Positions 27,932-37,225 of a DNA stretch of 64,000 nt are shown here, one piece after another (position 1 is the stretch's first letter; every line of letters starts with the position of its first letter). Origin of the DNA: Arthrobacter sp. SX1312 (GTDB taxonomy: Bacteria; Actinomycetota; Actinomycetes; Actinomycetales; Micrococcaceae); assembly GCF_002929295.1 (NCBI RefSeq), contig NZ_PJIM01000003.1, positions 124,001-188,000 on the forward strand, given 5' to 3'. The notes beneath the pieces are model-generated. The model worked only from the letters and a program-made list of their open reading frames with translations, was not told the DNA's origin and did no database searches. Made by a program: the position numbers and the translations under genes.

Positions 27932-28612
27932 ATGCCTAACGACGTCTCCCTCGCCTCCTACATCGACCACACCCTGCTGAAGCCCGAGGCAGACCGTGAG
28001 CAGATCCTCACCGTCTGCCGCGAGGCGGTCGAGTACTCGTTCAAGTCCGTCTGCGTGAACCCCGTCTGGGTCAGCACCGTGCGCACGGCGGTGAAGGACA
28101 CCGGTGTCCTCACCTGCTCCGTCATCGGGTTCCCCCTCGGCGCCACCACCACCGAGGTCAAGGTCTTCGAGGCGCAGGGCGCAGTGGCCGACGGCGCCGA
28201 CGAGATCGACATGGTCATCAACATCGCGGCCGCGCGCGCCGGGGACCGCGACCTCCTCGTCCAGGACATCCTCGCCGTCGCGGAGGCCGTCCACGAGCAC
28301 GGTGCCATCCTCAAGGTCATCATCGAGACCTCCCTGCTCACGGACGAGCAGAAGGTGCTCGCCTGCGAGGCCGCCGTCGAGGCGGGCGCTGACTTCGTGA
28401 AGACGTCCACCGGCTTCAACGGCGGCGGCGCCACGGTCGAGGACGTCGCCCTCATGCGGAAGACCGTGGGCCCGGACCTCGGGGTGAAGGCGTCGGGCGG
28501 CGTGCGGTCCCTCGAGGATGCGCGCGCCATGATCGACGCCGGCGCAACGCGTATCGGGGCGAGCTCGGGAGTCGCTATCGTTAAGGGTGAACAGGGCGCA
28601 TCGGGCTACTGA
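27932..28612 (+). CDS. deoC: Deoxyribose-phosphate aldolase
   Basis: 226 residues, a class I aldolase cleaving 2-deoxyribose-5-phosphate to glyceraldehyde-3-phosphate and acetaldehyde. [11 protein letters not shown] at the start, the Schiff-base Lys in DFVKTSTGF near residue 153, and the second active Lys in GVKASGGVR are present, with a C-terminal phosphate-binding GASSG. It completes the PNP-mutase-DeoC pathway. The ATG at 27932 is preferred, with GGAAAG nine bases upstream; an ATG three codons earlier is in frame. Confidence 0.95.
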   Translation: MPNDVSLASYIDHTLLKPEADREQILTVCREAVEYSFKSVCVNPVWVSTVRTAVKDTGVLTCSVIGFPLGATTTEVKVFEAQGAVADGADEIDMVINIAAARAGDRDLLVQDILAVAEAVHEHGAILKVIIETSLLTDEQKVLACEAAVEAGADFVKTSTGFNGGGATVEDVALMRKTVGPDLGVKASGGVRSLEDARAMIDAGATRIGASSGVAIVKGEQGASGY

Positions 28613-28704
28613 CCACCAGGAGCCCGGCCCGCGGCCCCCGCAGCAGATCCACCAGCACACCCAGCAGTAGACCCGGCACGCACGAACGCAGTCAAGGAGA
28701 CCCA

Positions 28705-28992
28705 ATGTCACACGAAGCCAACGTCGAGAAGCAGCCCTCCCACGCCGGCGAAGGCCACCTCGTCGAGAACGTCGTGGTGTTCGTGCTCATCTTCGGCGCC
28801 TTCCTGCTGGGCATCTACCTGCTCAACTGGCTGACCCTCGACACCGTCTGGCCGATGACCGCCATCGTGGTCCTCGCCTTCCTCGCGTTCTTCATCCCGC
28901 AGGGGATCCTGGGCCGCTCGGACACCGGCTACAACCTCGCCGAGGGCAAGCAGACGGACGAGAAGGAGACCTCCGCGGGCGTCAGCTCGTAA
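28705..28992 (+). CDS. Small two-span membrane protein
   Basis: 95 residues. A polar N-terminus (about 22 aa) is followed by two membrane helices (about residues 24-44 and 50-66) and a charged tail (DEKETSAG). AAGGAG eight bases before the ATG and the terminator after the stop support a real gene. I recognise no family with confidence; it resembles short conserved actinobacterial membrane proteins. Function unknown. Confidence 0.72.
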   Translation: MSHEANVEKQPSHAGEGHLVENVVVFVLIFGAFLLGIYLLNWLTLDTVWPMTAIVVLAFLAFFIPQGILGRSDTGYNLAEGKQTDEKETSAGVSS

Positions 28993-29016
28993 CGACCGCG
29001 CAGATCCACGCATTCC

Positions 29017-29051
29017 GCGGGAAGGCCGCCCCTCCGGGGCGGCCTTCCCGC
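29017..29051. terminator. Strong terminator between convergent genes
   Basis: 16-bp perfect stem beginning GCGGGAAGGCCGCCCC, loop TCC, followed by GTTTCCC. It separates the small membrane protein gene from the 3' end of mfd and could serve both. Confidence 0.8.
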
Positions 29052-29094
29052 GTTTCCCACCCCTTGATCCCGCCCACGCCGGTCCGGGATCCGC

Positions 29095-32000
29095 CTACGC
29101 GGTGAACACCGCGTCGAGCACGTTCTTCGCCCAGTCCAGGATCTCGGCGTCCACGAGGTCCCGGCCGCCGATCCTCGCGGTCTTCGGCTTCGGAACCAGC
29201 ACCGCGTTGAGCGCAGGCTTCACCGCGGCCCCCGGGTACATCCGCGTGAGGCGCATCTGCTTGGACTCCGGCAGTTCGGCCGGGGCGAACTTGATGAAGT
29301 TGCCCTGCAGCGCCACATCCGTGAGGCCCAGGGCCCGGGCGGACACGCGGAAACGCGCCACGGAGATGAGGTTCTCCACGGCCGCCGGCGGCTCCCCGTA
29401 GCGGTCCTTGAGTTCGGCGACGACGGCGTCGATCGCCTCGTCCGTGATGGCGGAGGCCAGCTTCCGGTAGGCCTCGAGGCGGAGCCTCTCCCCCGGCACG
29501 TAGTCGTGCGGCAGATGCGCGTTGATCGGCAGTTCGATCTTCATCTCCGCCGCCTTCTCCTCCGCCTCGCCGCGGAAGTTCGCGACGGCCTCGCCGACCA
29601 GCCGGATGTAGAGGTCGAACCCGACGCCCTGGATGTGCCCGGACTGCTCGCCGCCCAGCATGTTGCCGGCACCGCGGATCTCGAGGTCCTTCATGGCCAG
29701 CTGCATGCCCGCGCCGAGTTCGTTGTGGGACGCCACGGCCTTCAGGCGCTCGAGGGCCACCTCGCCGAGCGGCTTCTCCGACGGGTACAGGAAGTAGGCG
29801 TAGGCCCGCTCCCGTCCACGGCCCACCCGGCCTCGGAGCTGGTGCAGCTGGGACAGCCCGTAGGAGTCGGCGCGGTCTACGATCAGCGTGTTCGCGTTGG
29901 AGATGTCCAGGCCCGTCTCGATGATCGTGGTGCAGACCAGGACGTCGAACCGCTTCTCCCAGAAGTCCACGATGATCTGCTCGAGCCGGGACTCCGTCAT
30001 CTGGCCGTGGGCGACGGCGACACGCGCCTCGGGCACGAGCTCCCGGAGCTGCGCGGCCGTGCGGTCGATCGACGAGACACGGTTGTGCACGAAGAACACC
30101 TGGCCCTCGCGCATGAGTTCGCGCCGGATGGCGGCGGAGGCCTGCTTGTGGGTGTAGGGCCCCACGTAGGTGAGGACCGGGTGGCGCTCCTCCGGGGGCG
30201 TGGCGAGCGTGGAGGTCTCGCGGATGCCGGTCAGGGACATCTCGAGCGTGCGCGGGATGGGGGTGGCGCTCATCGCGAGGACGTCCACGTTGGTGCGCAT
30301 CTTCTTCAGCGCCTCCTTGTGTTCGACGCCGAAGCGCTGCTCCTCGTCCACGATCACGAGCCCGAGGTCCTTGAAGGCGATCTCCTTCGACAGCAGGCGG
30401 TGCGTGCCGATGACGACGTCGACCGCCCCCGAGGTGAGGCCCGCCGCCGTCTCACGCGATTCCTTGGCCGTCTGGAACCGTGAGAGCGCGCGCACGCGCA
30501 CCGGGAAGCCGGAGAACCGCTCCGAGAAGGTCTCGAAGTGCTGCTGCACCAGGAGCGTGGTGGGCACGAGCACCGCCACCTGCTTGCCGTCCTGCACGGC
30601 CTTGAACGCGGCGCGGACGGCGATCTCCGTCTTGCCGTAGCCGACGTCGCCGGAGACCAGCCGGTCCATGGGGACCTCGCGCTCCATGTCCGCCTTGACC
30701 TCGTTGATGGTGGTCAGCTGGTCGGGCGTCTCGACGTACGGGAACGCCTCCTCCAGCTCGCGCTGCCAGGGGGTGTCGGGACCGAAGGCGTAGCCCTTGG
30801 ACGCCATGCGGGCGGAGTAGAGCCGGATGAGTTCGCCGGCGATCTCCTTGACGGCCTTGCGGGCCTGGTTCTTGGTCTTGCTCCAGTCGGAGCCGCCCAT
30901 CTTGCTCAGCGCGGGGGCGTCCCCGCCCACGTAGCGGGTCACCTGGTCCAGCTGGTCCGTGGGCACGAACAGGCGGTCCCCGGGGGCCCCGCGCTTGGAC
31001 GGCGCGTACTCGAGCACGAGGTACTCGCGCGTGGTCCGGGTGGGCCCCGCTCCGGTGGAGCGCTGCAGCAGCTCGACGAACTTCGCGACGCCGTGCTGCT
31101 CGTGCACCACGAAGTCGCCTTCCTTGAGCTGCAGGGGGTCGACGGCGTTGCGGCGCCGCGAGGGCATCTTGCGCATGTCGCGGGTCCCGGAGGCGCTCGT
31201 GCGGCCGAGGAGATCGGCCTCGGTGAGCAGCCCCAGCTTGAGCCCGTCCACCACGAAGCCGCGGCCCGCGCACGCCGTCGTGATCTCGATGATGCCCGGT
31301 TGCGGCGCGGCGTCGAGGGAGTCGACGCGGCTCGTCGGGATGTCGTTGTCGTGGAAGAGCTCCGCGAGGCGCTGCGCCGGGCCGGGGCCCTCCGTGGCGA
31401 CGACGACGCGCCACTGGTCGCGGACCCGCCCGCCGATGAAGTCCATCATCTCGGCGACGTCGCCCTGGTAGCCGCGCGGTTCGCGGGCATGCAGCGTGAA
31501 GCTGTCGACGTCGGCCAGCTCCTCATCGGCCCCGAAGGACGTGATGCCCCACCAGGCCACCGCGTGGGCGAGCGCCGTGGCCCGCGTGTCGGCGAGGGAC
31601 CGGAAGCTCGCCTCCTGCAGGTCGGTGCCCAGGGCGCCGCCGAGGTCCAGCGGTGCGGCGCCGCCGTCGGACGCCGTGGACCACGCGGCCGCGAGGAACT
31701 CCTCGTTCGTGGCGGCGAGGTCGTGCGCGCGGGTGCGGACCTTCTCCGGCTCGAGGACGACGGCGATCGAGCCGGCCGGCAGTTCACCCATGAACGGCAC
31801 CATGGCGTCCACGAGCACGGGGGCGAGGGACTCCATGCCCTCGACGGCGATCCCGCCGGCGATCTTCTCCAGCATGGACGCCGCCGCCGGCAGCTCGGAC
31901 TGCAGCTTCGCGGCCCGGGACATCACCGACGGCGTGATGAGGATCTCGCGGCACGGTGGGGCGTACAGGGCGGTCGGCGGCTCACCCGAGGTGAGGGAGC

Positions 32001-32697
32001 GCTGGTCGGCGACGGCGAACCAGCGCATCTGGTCCACCTCGTCGCCGAAGAAGTCCACGCGGACCGGGTGGTCCTCGGTGGGCGGGAAGACGTCGATGAT
32101 GCCGCCGCGGACGGCGAACTCCCCGCGGTGCGTGACCATGTCCACGCGCGCGTACGCGGCGTCGGAGAGGGCACGGACGACGTCGGAGAACGCGACCTCG
32201 TCGCCGACCTTCAGCGACACCGGTTCGAGGTCGCCGAGCCCCGCGACGAGCGGCTGCACGACGGCGCGGATGGGCGCGGTGATGACCCGCACGGGGTTCC
32301 CCTCCGGGTGGGCCAGCCGACGCAGCACGGACAGGCGCCGGCCCACGGTGTCGGAGCGCGGCGAGAGCCGCTCGTGGGGCAGGGTCTCCCAGCTGGGGAA
32401 CTCCTCGATGGCGCTCTCCGGCAGGTAGCTGCGCAGCGCGGCCGCCAGGTCCTCCGCCTCCCGACCCGTCGCGGTGATCGCCAGGACCACCGGCTCGGCA
32501 CTGCCGGCATCTCCCGGGGAGGCCGGGACGGCGTCCAGGCCGTCGACCATCTCGGCGATCAGGGGCGCGCGCATCCCGGCGGGAGCCCCGATCTGCAGGT
32601 CGGGGCTCCGCTCCTCGACCGGGCGTGACGCGTTGGTCAGCACGCGCGCATAGGACGCATCCTCGGCGAGCGCTGCGCGCAATCCGTTCAGGCTCAT
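29095..32697 (-). CDS. mfd: Transcription-repair coupling factor
   Basis: 1200 residues, full length. The N-terminal UvrB-like module is present, the RNA polymerase-interacting domain is seen at LKEGDFVVHEQHGVAKFVEL (about residue 510), and the RecG-like translocase carries Walker A GDVGYGKTE, DEEQ in LVIVDEEQRFG, and the motif VI region RGRVGRG, followed by the C-terminal UvrA-masking domain. It removes stalled RNA polymerase at lesions and recruits UvrAB. Start at MSLNGLR with GAGGAG upstream. In other bacteria mfd often lies next to pth; here about 14 kb separate them. Confidence 0.96.
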   Translation of the reverse strand: MSLNGLRAALAEDASYARVLTNASRPVEERSPDLQIGAPAGMRAPLIAEMVDGLDAVPASPGDAGSAEPVVLAITATGREAEDLAAALRSYLPESAIEEFPSWETLPHERLSPRSDTVGRRLSVLRRLAHPEGNPVRVITAPIRAVVQPLVAGLGDLEPVSLKVGDEVAFSDVVRALSDAAYARVDMVTHRGEFAVRGGIIDVFPPTEDHPVRVDFFGDEVDQMRWFAVADQRSLTSGEPPTALYAPPCREILITPSVMSRAAKLQSELPAAASMLEKIAGGIAVEGMESLAPVLVDAMVPFMGELPAGSIAVVLEPEKVRTRAHDLAATNEEFLAAAWSTASDGGAAPLDLGGALGTDLQEASFRSLADTRATALAHAVAWWGITSFGADEELADVDSFTLHAREPRGYQGDVAEMMDFIGGRVRDQWRVVVATEGPGPAQRLAELFHDNDIPTSRVDSLDAAPQPGIIEITTACAGRGFVVDGLKLGLLTEADLLGRTSASGTRDMRKMPSRRRNAVDPLQLKEGDFVVHEQHGVAKFVELLQRSTGAGPTRTTREYLVLEYAPSKRGAPGDRLFVPTDQLDQVTRYVGGDAPALSKMGGSDWSKTKNQARKAVKEIAGELIRLYSARMASKGYAFGPDTPWQRELEEAFPYVETPDQLTTINEVKADMEREVPMDRLVSGDVGYGKTEIAVRAAFKAVQDGKQVAVLVPTTLLVQQHFETFSERFSGFPVRVRALSRFQTAKESRETAAGLTSGAVDVVIGTHRLLSKEIAFKDLGLVIVDEEQRFGVEHKEALKKMRTNVDVLAMSATPIPRTLEMSLTGIRETSTLATPPEERHPVLTYVGPYTHKQASAAIRRELMREGQVFFVHNRVSSIDRTAAQLRELVPEARVAVAHGQMTESRLEQIIVDFWEKRFDVLVCTTIIETGLDISNANTLIVDRADSYGLSQLHQLRGRVGRGRERAYAYFLYPSEKPLGEVALERLKAVASHNELGAGMQLAMKDLEIRGAGNMLGGEQSGHIQGVGFDLYIRLVGEAVANFRGEAEEKAAEMKIELPINAHLPHDYVPGERLRLEAYRKLASAITDEAIDAVVAELKDRYGEPPAAVENLISVARFRVSARALGLTDVALQGNFIKFAPAELPESKQMRLTRMYPGAAVKPALNAVLVPKPKTARIGGRDLVDAEILDWAKNVLDAVFTA

Positions 32698-32920
32698 CTG
32701 GTGGGACTCCTCGGGCAACGGGGGTGGAGAACGGGGTGACGACAGCACAAAAGCCCGGAAACAAGACGCGTTCCCGGGGATGCTTCCACACTACCAAGCC
32801 CCGCCGACGCTCCCCGTGGCGTGTAATCGGCGGCACACCGGGCGAGGCCAGGCCGTAGGATTGCGGGAGACCCCTGACCTGCCGCCCCGCGGCACCACCT
32901 GTGCATCCCTCGGAGGAACC

Positions 32921-33418
32921 ATGGCATTGAACGCGTCCACCACGCTCCCCTACGACACCCGGACGGTGCTCGGCGTCTTCACGGACGAGGGCTTCGTGCG
33001 CCACATGAGCGAGTACGTCGGCGGCACCCTCGAGTCCCTCACGGTCGACGGCGACACCTCCGGTCCCTTCACCCTGACGGCCGTCCGCACCATGCCCACC
33101 GACCGGCTCCCGGACATGGCCCGCAAGTTCGTCGGAGAGACCCTCTCCGTCACGCAGACCGAGCAGTGGAGCGCGCCGTCCGCGGACGGCTCACGCGAGG
33201 CGAAGCTCGAGATGACGGTCGCGGGCGTCCCGCTGAACGTCGCCGCCGTCCAGCGCCTGATCACCCAGGGCACGGACACCGTCGTCGACCTGCAGGGCAA
33301 CGTCACCTCGTCCATCCCGTTCCTCGGGGGCAAGATCGCCGGCGCCGCCGAGCCGATGATCGGCAAGGCGCTGAACGTCCAGGCCGTCGAGGCCCGGAAA
33401 TGGCTCGCGAACCGCTGA
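32921..33418 (+). CDS. DUF2505 family protein
   Basis: 165 residues, a single alpha/beta domain of the START/SRPBCC-like DUF2505 type common in actinobacteria. The N-terminal half has the strand-turn pattern of FTDEGFVRHMSEYVGG and the end carries VEARKWLANR. A hydrophobic ligand cavity is implied by the fold only. The ATG has CGGAGG six bases upstream, and a TAGGAT -10-like box (32856-32861) precedes a leader of about 50 bases. Divergent from mfd. Confidence 0.78.
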   Translation: MALNASTTLPYDTRTVLGVFTDEGFVRHMSEYVGGTLESLTVDGDTSGPFTLTAVRTMPTDRLPDMARKFVGETLSVTQTEQWSAPSADGSREAKLEMTVAGVPLNVAAVQRLITQGTDTVVDLQGNVTSSIPFLGGKIAGAAEPMIGKALNVQAVEARKWLANR

Positions 33419-33472
33419 CCGCGGCCACGCCACCCGCACCCTCCCCGTCGACCCGAGAGTTCCGCGCACGCC

Positions 33473-33694
33473 ATGCACCTGCCCACGCCCCTCGCCCTCA
33501 TCCTGATCCTCGCCGGCGTCTGGACGCTCGTCGTCTGGCCGCCGTTCCTGCGGCGCATCCTCAAGGACCCGCGCGCCCGTGACGAGAACGGAGCCGCCAC
33601 GCGGTTCCTCACCGTGCACATGATGCTCATCTCCACGTCGATGATCCTCGGCGCGGCGACCGCCGTCATCGGCGTCCGCGCCCTGGTCGCCTAG
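33473..33694 (+). CDS. SCO4848-type small membrane protein
   Basis: 73 residues with two membrane segments (about residues 7-25 and 47-70) separated by a basic loop [19 protein letters not shown]. This layout matches the small actinobacterial membrane family named after Streptomyces SCO4848; no function is known. It lies 54 bases after the DUF2505 gene and 37 before nhaA, so all three may be cotranscribed. The ribosome site is weak. Confidence 0.7.
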   Translation: MHLPTPLALILILAGVWTLVVWPPFLRRILKDPRARDENGAATRFLTVHMMLISTSMILGAATAVIGVRALVA

Positions 33695-33731
33695 CGGCAC
33701 CCGCCGCAGCCCGCCCCACCCAGGAGACCCC

Positions 33732-35090
33732 ATGGCCCACGACGAGTCCCCGAAGCCAGCCGGCTCCCACCCGGTGATCCTGCAGCGCTCCAGCTATCCC
33801 GAGTACCTGCGCATCTCGGAGATCCTCCGCAAGGAGACCGTCGGCGGCATCCTGCTGCTGATCGCCGCGAGCCTCGCGATCATCTGGGCCAACTCCCCGT
33901 TCTCCGACTCCTACTTCGCCATCCGCGATGCCGAGTTCGGCTACGAGCCGTGGCACCTGAAGCTCTCCGTCGGCCAGTGGGCGTCGGACGGTCTCCTGGC
34001 GGTGTTCTTCTTCCTCACGGGACTCGAGCTCAAGCGCGAGTTCGTGGCCGGTGACCTCCGGCGGATCAGCCGCGCGATCGTCCCCGTGGCGGCGGCCTTC
34101 GGCGGCGTCGTCGTGCCCGCGCTCGTCTACACGGCCGTCAACCTGTCCTCCCCGGACACCCTGCGCGGCTGGGCCATCCCCACCGCGACGGACATCGCCT
34201 TCGCGCTGGCCGTGCTCGCGGTGATCAGCTCGCATCTGCCCGGGGCCCTGCGCATCTTCCTGCTGACCCTCGCGGTGGTCGACGACCTCATCGCGATCGC
34301 GATCATCGCGTTCTTCTACTCGGAGGACGTCAGCCTCGTCTTCCTGCTGTGGATGCTCCTGCCGCTCGGGCTGTTCGCGCTGCTCGCCCAGCGCCGGCCC
34401 AAGTTCTTCGGCAGCACCACGAGCGGCCCGTGGCTGATCCTCCTGCCCCTCGGCATTGCCACCTGGGCCCTGATGCACGCCTCCGGCGTCCACGCGACGG
34501 TCGCGGGCGTGCTGCTCGGCTTCTGCGTGCCCGTCCTGCGCAGGTCCGGCGGGAAGAGCGTGCCGCCGCGCCCGGACAAGCCCGGCCTGGCCGAGGTCTT
34601 CGAGCACCGCTTCCGTCCGCTCTCCACCGGCTTCGCCGTCCCGGTCTTCGCCTTCTTCTCGGCCGGCGTGGCGATCGGCGGCGCCGCCGGGTTCGCGTCG
34701 GCGGTCACCGATCCGGTGTTCATCGGGATCGTGCTCGGCCTCGTCCTCGGCAAGCCCATCGGCGTCCTGCTGACCACGTTCGTCGTCACGAAGCTGACCC
34801 GCGCCAACCTCGACCCCGGGCTGAGCTGGTGGGACCTGCTGGGCGTCGGGATCCTCGCCGGTGTGGGCTTCACGGTCTCGCTGCTGGTGAACGATCTGAG
34901 CTTCGGCGCGGGCAGCGAGCACGACGACCACGCGAAGGTCGCCATCCTCGCCGCGTCCGTGCTGGCGGCGCTCCTGGCGAGCGTGGTGCTGCGCGCCCGC
35001 AACAAGCGCTACCGGCGGATCGACGAGGAGGAGAAGGTGGACTCCGACGCCGACGGCATCCCGGACGTCTTCGAGGAGCGCGGCAACTAG
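33732..35090 (+). CDS. nhaA: Na+/H+ antiporter NhaA
   Basis: 452 residues with about 11-12 membrane segments. The ion-binding Asp pair is in [14 protein letters not shown] (near residue 182), [12 protein letters not shown] carries the TM4 Asp, and GLELKREFV and [10 protein letters not shown] are family signatures. It exchanges internal Na+ (or Li+) for external protons. A C-terminal acidic tail of about 35 residues follows the last membrane segment. CAGGAG precedes the ATG. Its stop codon is also the first three bases of the next gene's -10 box. Confidence 0.95.
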   Translation: MAHDESPKPAGSHPVILQRSSYPEYLRISEILRKETVGGILLLIAASLAIIWANSPFSDSYFAIRDAEFGYEPWHLKLSVGQWASDGLLAVFFFLTGLELKREFVAGDLRRISRAIVPVAAAFGGVVVPALVYTAVNLSSPDTLRGWAIPTATDIAFALAVLAVISSHLPGALRIFLLTLAVVDDLIAIAIIAFFYSEDVSLVFLLWMLLPLGLFALLAQRRPKFFGSTTSGPWLILLPLGIATWALMHASGVHATVAGVLLGFCVPVLRRSGGKSVPPRPDKPGLAEVFEHRFRPLSTGFAVPVFAFFSAGVAIGGAAGFASAVTDPVFIGIVLGLVLGKPIGVLLTTFVVTKLTRANLDPGLSWWDLLGVGILAGVGFTVSLLVNDLSFGAGSEHDDHAKVAILAASVLAALLASVVLRARNKRYRRIDEEEKVDSDADGIPDVFEERGN

Positions 35091-35093
35091 GAT
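35088..35093 (+). promoter_or_regulatory. -10 box of histidine kinase gene, overlapping nhaA stop
   Basis: TAGGAT, six bases, then ATG. The TAG of this box is the nhaA stop codon. Confidence 0.5.
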
Positions 35094-35099
35094 CGGTCC

Positions 35100-36776
35100 A
35101 TGACGGACACCGGCGGGCCAGGGGAACGGGAGGACCGCCCCGGGGCGGGGCGGTCCCGGAACCGCCGCCGGCGCATCATCCTCAGCGAGCTCGCCCTCAC
35201 CGTCACCTTCACCCTCGCGGTCGGACTGGGCCTCGCCCAGCGCGACGCCCTCGACTCGACGGCCCTCTTCCTCGCGGGGTGGGCCCTCAATCTCGTGGTC
35301 CTGGTGCTGTGCTGCACGCTGCCGTGGTCCAGGATCTCCGGCCGCTGGGTCATCCTGATGCCGCTCCTGGACTTCGTGGCCATCGGCCTGGCCCGGGCTG
35401 CCGCGGGCGACGCCCTTTCCGGCGTCGGCCTGCTGGCAGCCTTCCCCGTGGTGTGGATCGCCGCATCCCGGGTGCGGACGGCCGCGGCCGTCGCCATCAC
35501 CGTCCTCGCCTCCCTGGCGATCATCTGGTTCCCGGTCCTCGCCCAGCCGGGCCCGGTGACCCTCGACACCGTCGTGGACCCGATCCTGTTACCGATCATG
35601 CTCACCGGCCTGGCCTGGTTCGTCAGCGAGCTGACGAAGGACAACCGGCGGCGGCAGGCGGCCCTCCAGGCCTCGCAGGCCGCGCTGCGGGACAGCGTGG
35701 AGGCCGGGCGGGCACGCGAGAGACTGCTCGGGACCGTGCTGGACACCGTGAGCGTGGGGCTGCTGGCGGTCGACGCCCACGGTCACGACATCCTCATGAA
35801 CGCCCGGCAGCGGGAGGGCCACGCCGCTGCGGCGCCACCGGGCAACGACGATCCCACCGAGGCCGAGCTGCTGATCTTCGGCGAGGACAGGGTCACGCCC
35901 GTCCCGCCGGAACGGCGCCCCGTCCTCCGCGCGGTCGGCGGCGAGGATCTCGACGGCGAACAGGTGTGGGTGGGGACGGGTCGGTCCCAGCGCGCCCTCA
36001 GCATCTCCTCGCGGTCCATGCACGACGACGAGGGCGCGTTCACGGGGACCGTCGTGTCCTTCAACGACGTCACCGAGCTGCTGCGCGCCCTGCACGCCAA
36101 GGACGATTTCCTCTCCAACGTCTCCCACGAGTTCCGGACGCCCCTGACGTCGATCCTCGGCTACCTGGAGCTCACCGTGGAGCGCCGCGGGAGCCTGCCC
36201 GAGGACGTGACCGGCTTCGTCCAGGTGGCGCGGCGCAACGCCCTGCGCCTGGAGCGGCTCGTGGAGGACCTGCTCGCGATCAACGCGGGGACGTTCCAGG
36301 TGCACCCCGTCCCCACCGACGTCGGCAGGATCCTGGCGGAGGCGGCGTCGTCGGGCCTGATCCGGGCCACCCGCGCGGGAGTGCAGCTCGTGAACCGTGC
36401 GCCGGCGGGCCTGCCGGCCGTGGCCGACCCGGTGCGGCTCGCGCAGGCCGTGGACAACCTGCTCAGCAATGCGGTCAAGTACAACCGGCGCGGCGGCAGC
36501 ATCACGCTCGACGCCTCCGTCGGCGAGGACGGCCTGACGGTCCGGGTGGAGGACACCGGGATCGGCATCGAGGCCGAGGAGCTGCACCAGGTCTTCGACC
36601 GGTTCTTCAGGTCCTCGTCGGTCCGCTCGTCCTCCGTGCCGGGGGTGGGGCTGGGCCTGCTGATCACACGGAGCATCGTGAACGAGCACGGCGGGTCCAT
36701 CACCGTGACGAGCGAGCCGGGCGTGGGGACCTGCTTCAGCATGACCATCCCCCAGCCGGCGCCCTCGGCTGGTTAG
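35100..36776 (+). CDS. Orphan sensor histidine kinase with PAS domain
   Basis: 558 residues. Five to six membrane helices fill the first ~190 residues (a membrane-embedded sensor), followed by a coiled segment, a PAS-like domain (about 205-325), the phosphoacceptor H-box SNVSHEFRTPLTSILGYLE, N-box DNLLSNAVKYN, G1 VEDTGIGIE and G2 GVGLGLLITRS. No response regulator is adjacent, so its partner is elsewhere. No Shine-Dalgarno site; see the overlapping -10 box. It may also be transcribed with nhaA. Its stop overlaps the convergent sufU stop. Confidence 0.9.
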   Translation: MTDTGGPGEREDRPGAGRSRNRRRRIILSELALTVTFTLAVGLGLAQRDALDSTALFLAGWALNLVVLVLCCTLPWSRISGRWVILMPLLDFVAIGLARAAAGDALSGVGLLAAFPVVWIAASRVRTAAAVAITVLASLAIIWFPVLAQPGPVTLDTVVDPILLPIMLTGLAWFVSELTKDNRRRQAALQASQAALRDSVEAGRARERLLGTVLDTVSVGLLAVDAHGHDILMNARQREGHAAAAPPGNDDPTEAELLIFGEDRVTPVPPERRPVLRAVGGEDLDGEQVWVGTGRSQRALSISSRSMHDDEGAFTGTVVSFNDVTELLRALHAKDDFLSNVSHEFRTPLTSILGYLELTVERRGSLPEDVTGFVQVARRNALRLERLVEDLLAINAGTFQVHPVPTDVGRILAEAASSGLIRATRAGVQLVNRAPAGLPAVADPVRLAQAVDNLLSNAVKYNRRGGSITLDASVGEDGLTVRVEDTGIGIEAEELHQVFDRFFRSSSVRSSSVPGVGLGLLITRSIVNEHGGSITVTSEPGVGTCFSMTIPQPAPSAG

Positions 36777-37225
36777 GCGTTGGCCGCCAGGAGGGACTCC
36801 TCGAGGGCCACCCACGCGAGCATGGCGCACTTCACCCGGGCCGGGAAGCGGGAGACGCCGGAGAACGCGGCGGCGTCGCCGAGCACCTCTTCGTCCGCCT
36901 CGATCCTGCCGCGCGAGCGCATGACCTCGCGGAAGCTGTCCACGAGGCCGATCACCTCGTCCCGCGGCAGCCCCTGCACCAGGTCGGTCAGCACGGAGGC
37001 CGAGGCCATGGAGATGGCGCACCCGGCGCCGTCCCAGCTCACAGCGGTCACGGCGCCGTCGGCCACGCCCGCGCGCAGGGTGATCTCGTCGCCGCACACC
37101 GGGTTGAGCTGGTGGGACTCGCCCACGCGGCCCACGCCGTCGTGCTCCCGCAGCGGCGAACCGTGCCGCGCCTTGGCGTGGTCGAGGATGATCTGCTGGT
37201 ACAGCTGTTCGAGGCCCGTGCTCAT
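36773..37225 (-). CDS. sufU: SUF iron-sulfur assembly protein SufU
   Basis: 150 residues, the Zn-containing SufU type (as in B. subtilis), which accepts sulfur from SufS. The three Cys ligands are in NPVCGD, GAGCAIS and RVKCAML, and the family's insertion between the second and third Cys is present. The ATG overlaps the sufS stop as ATGA. The SufBCD scaffold genes are not in the window, although sufS-sufU often sits near them in actinobacteria. Confidence 0.93.
   Translation of the reverse strand: MSTGLEQLYQQIILDHAKARHGSPLREHDGVGRVGESHQLNPVCGDEITLRAGVADGAVTAVSWDGAGCAISMASASVLTDLVQGLPRDEVIGLVDSFREVMRSRGRIEADEEVLGDAAAFSGVSRFPARVKCAMLAWVALEESLLAANA

Noticed and set aside
25154-28711. Very long minus-strand open frame (over 1100 codons) opposite PNP, mutase and deoC
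   Set aside because: Its product is Gly/Arg/Asp-rich with no domain, and three well-recognised enzymes occupy the other strand. Long antisense frames are expected at this GC content.
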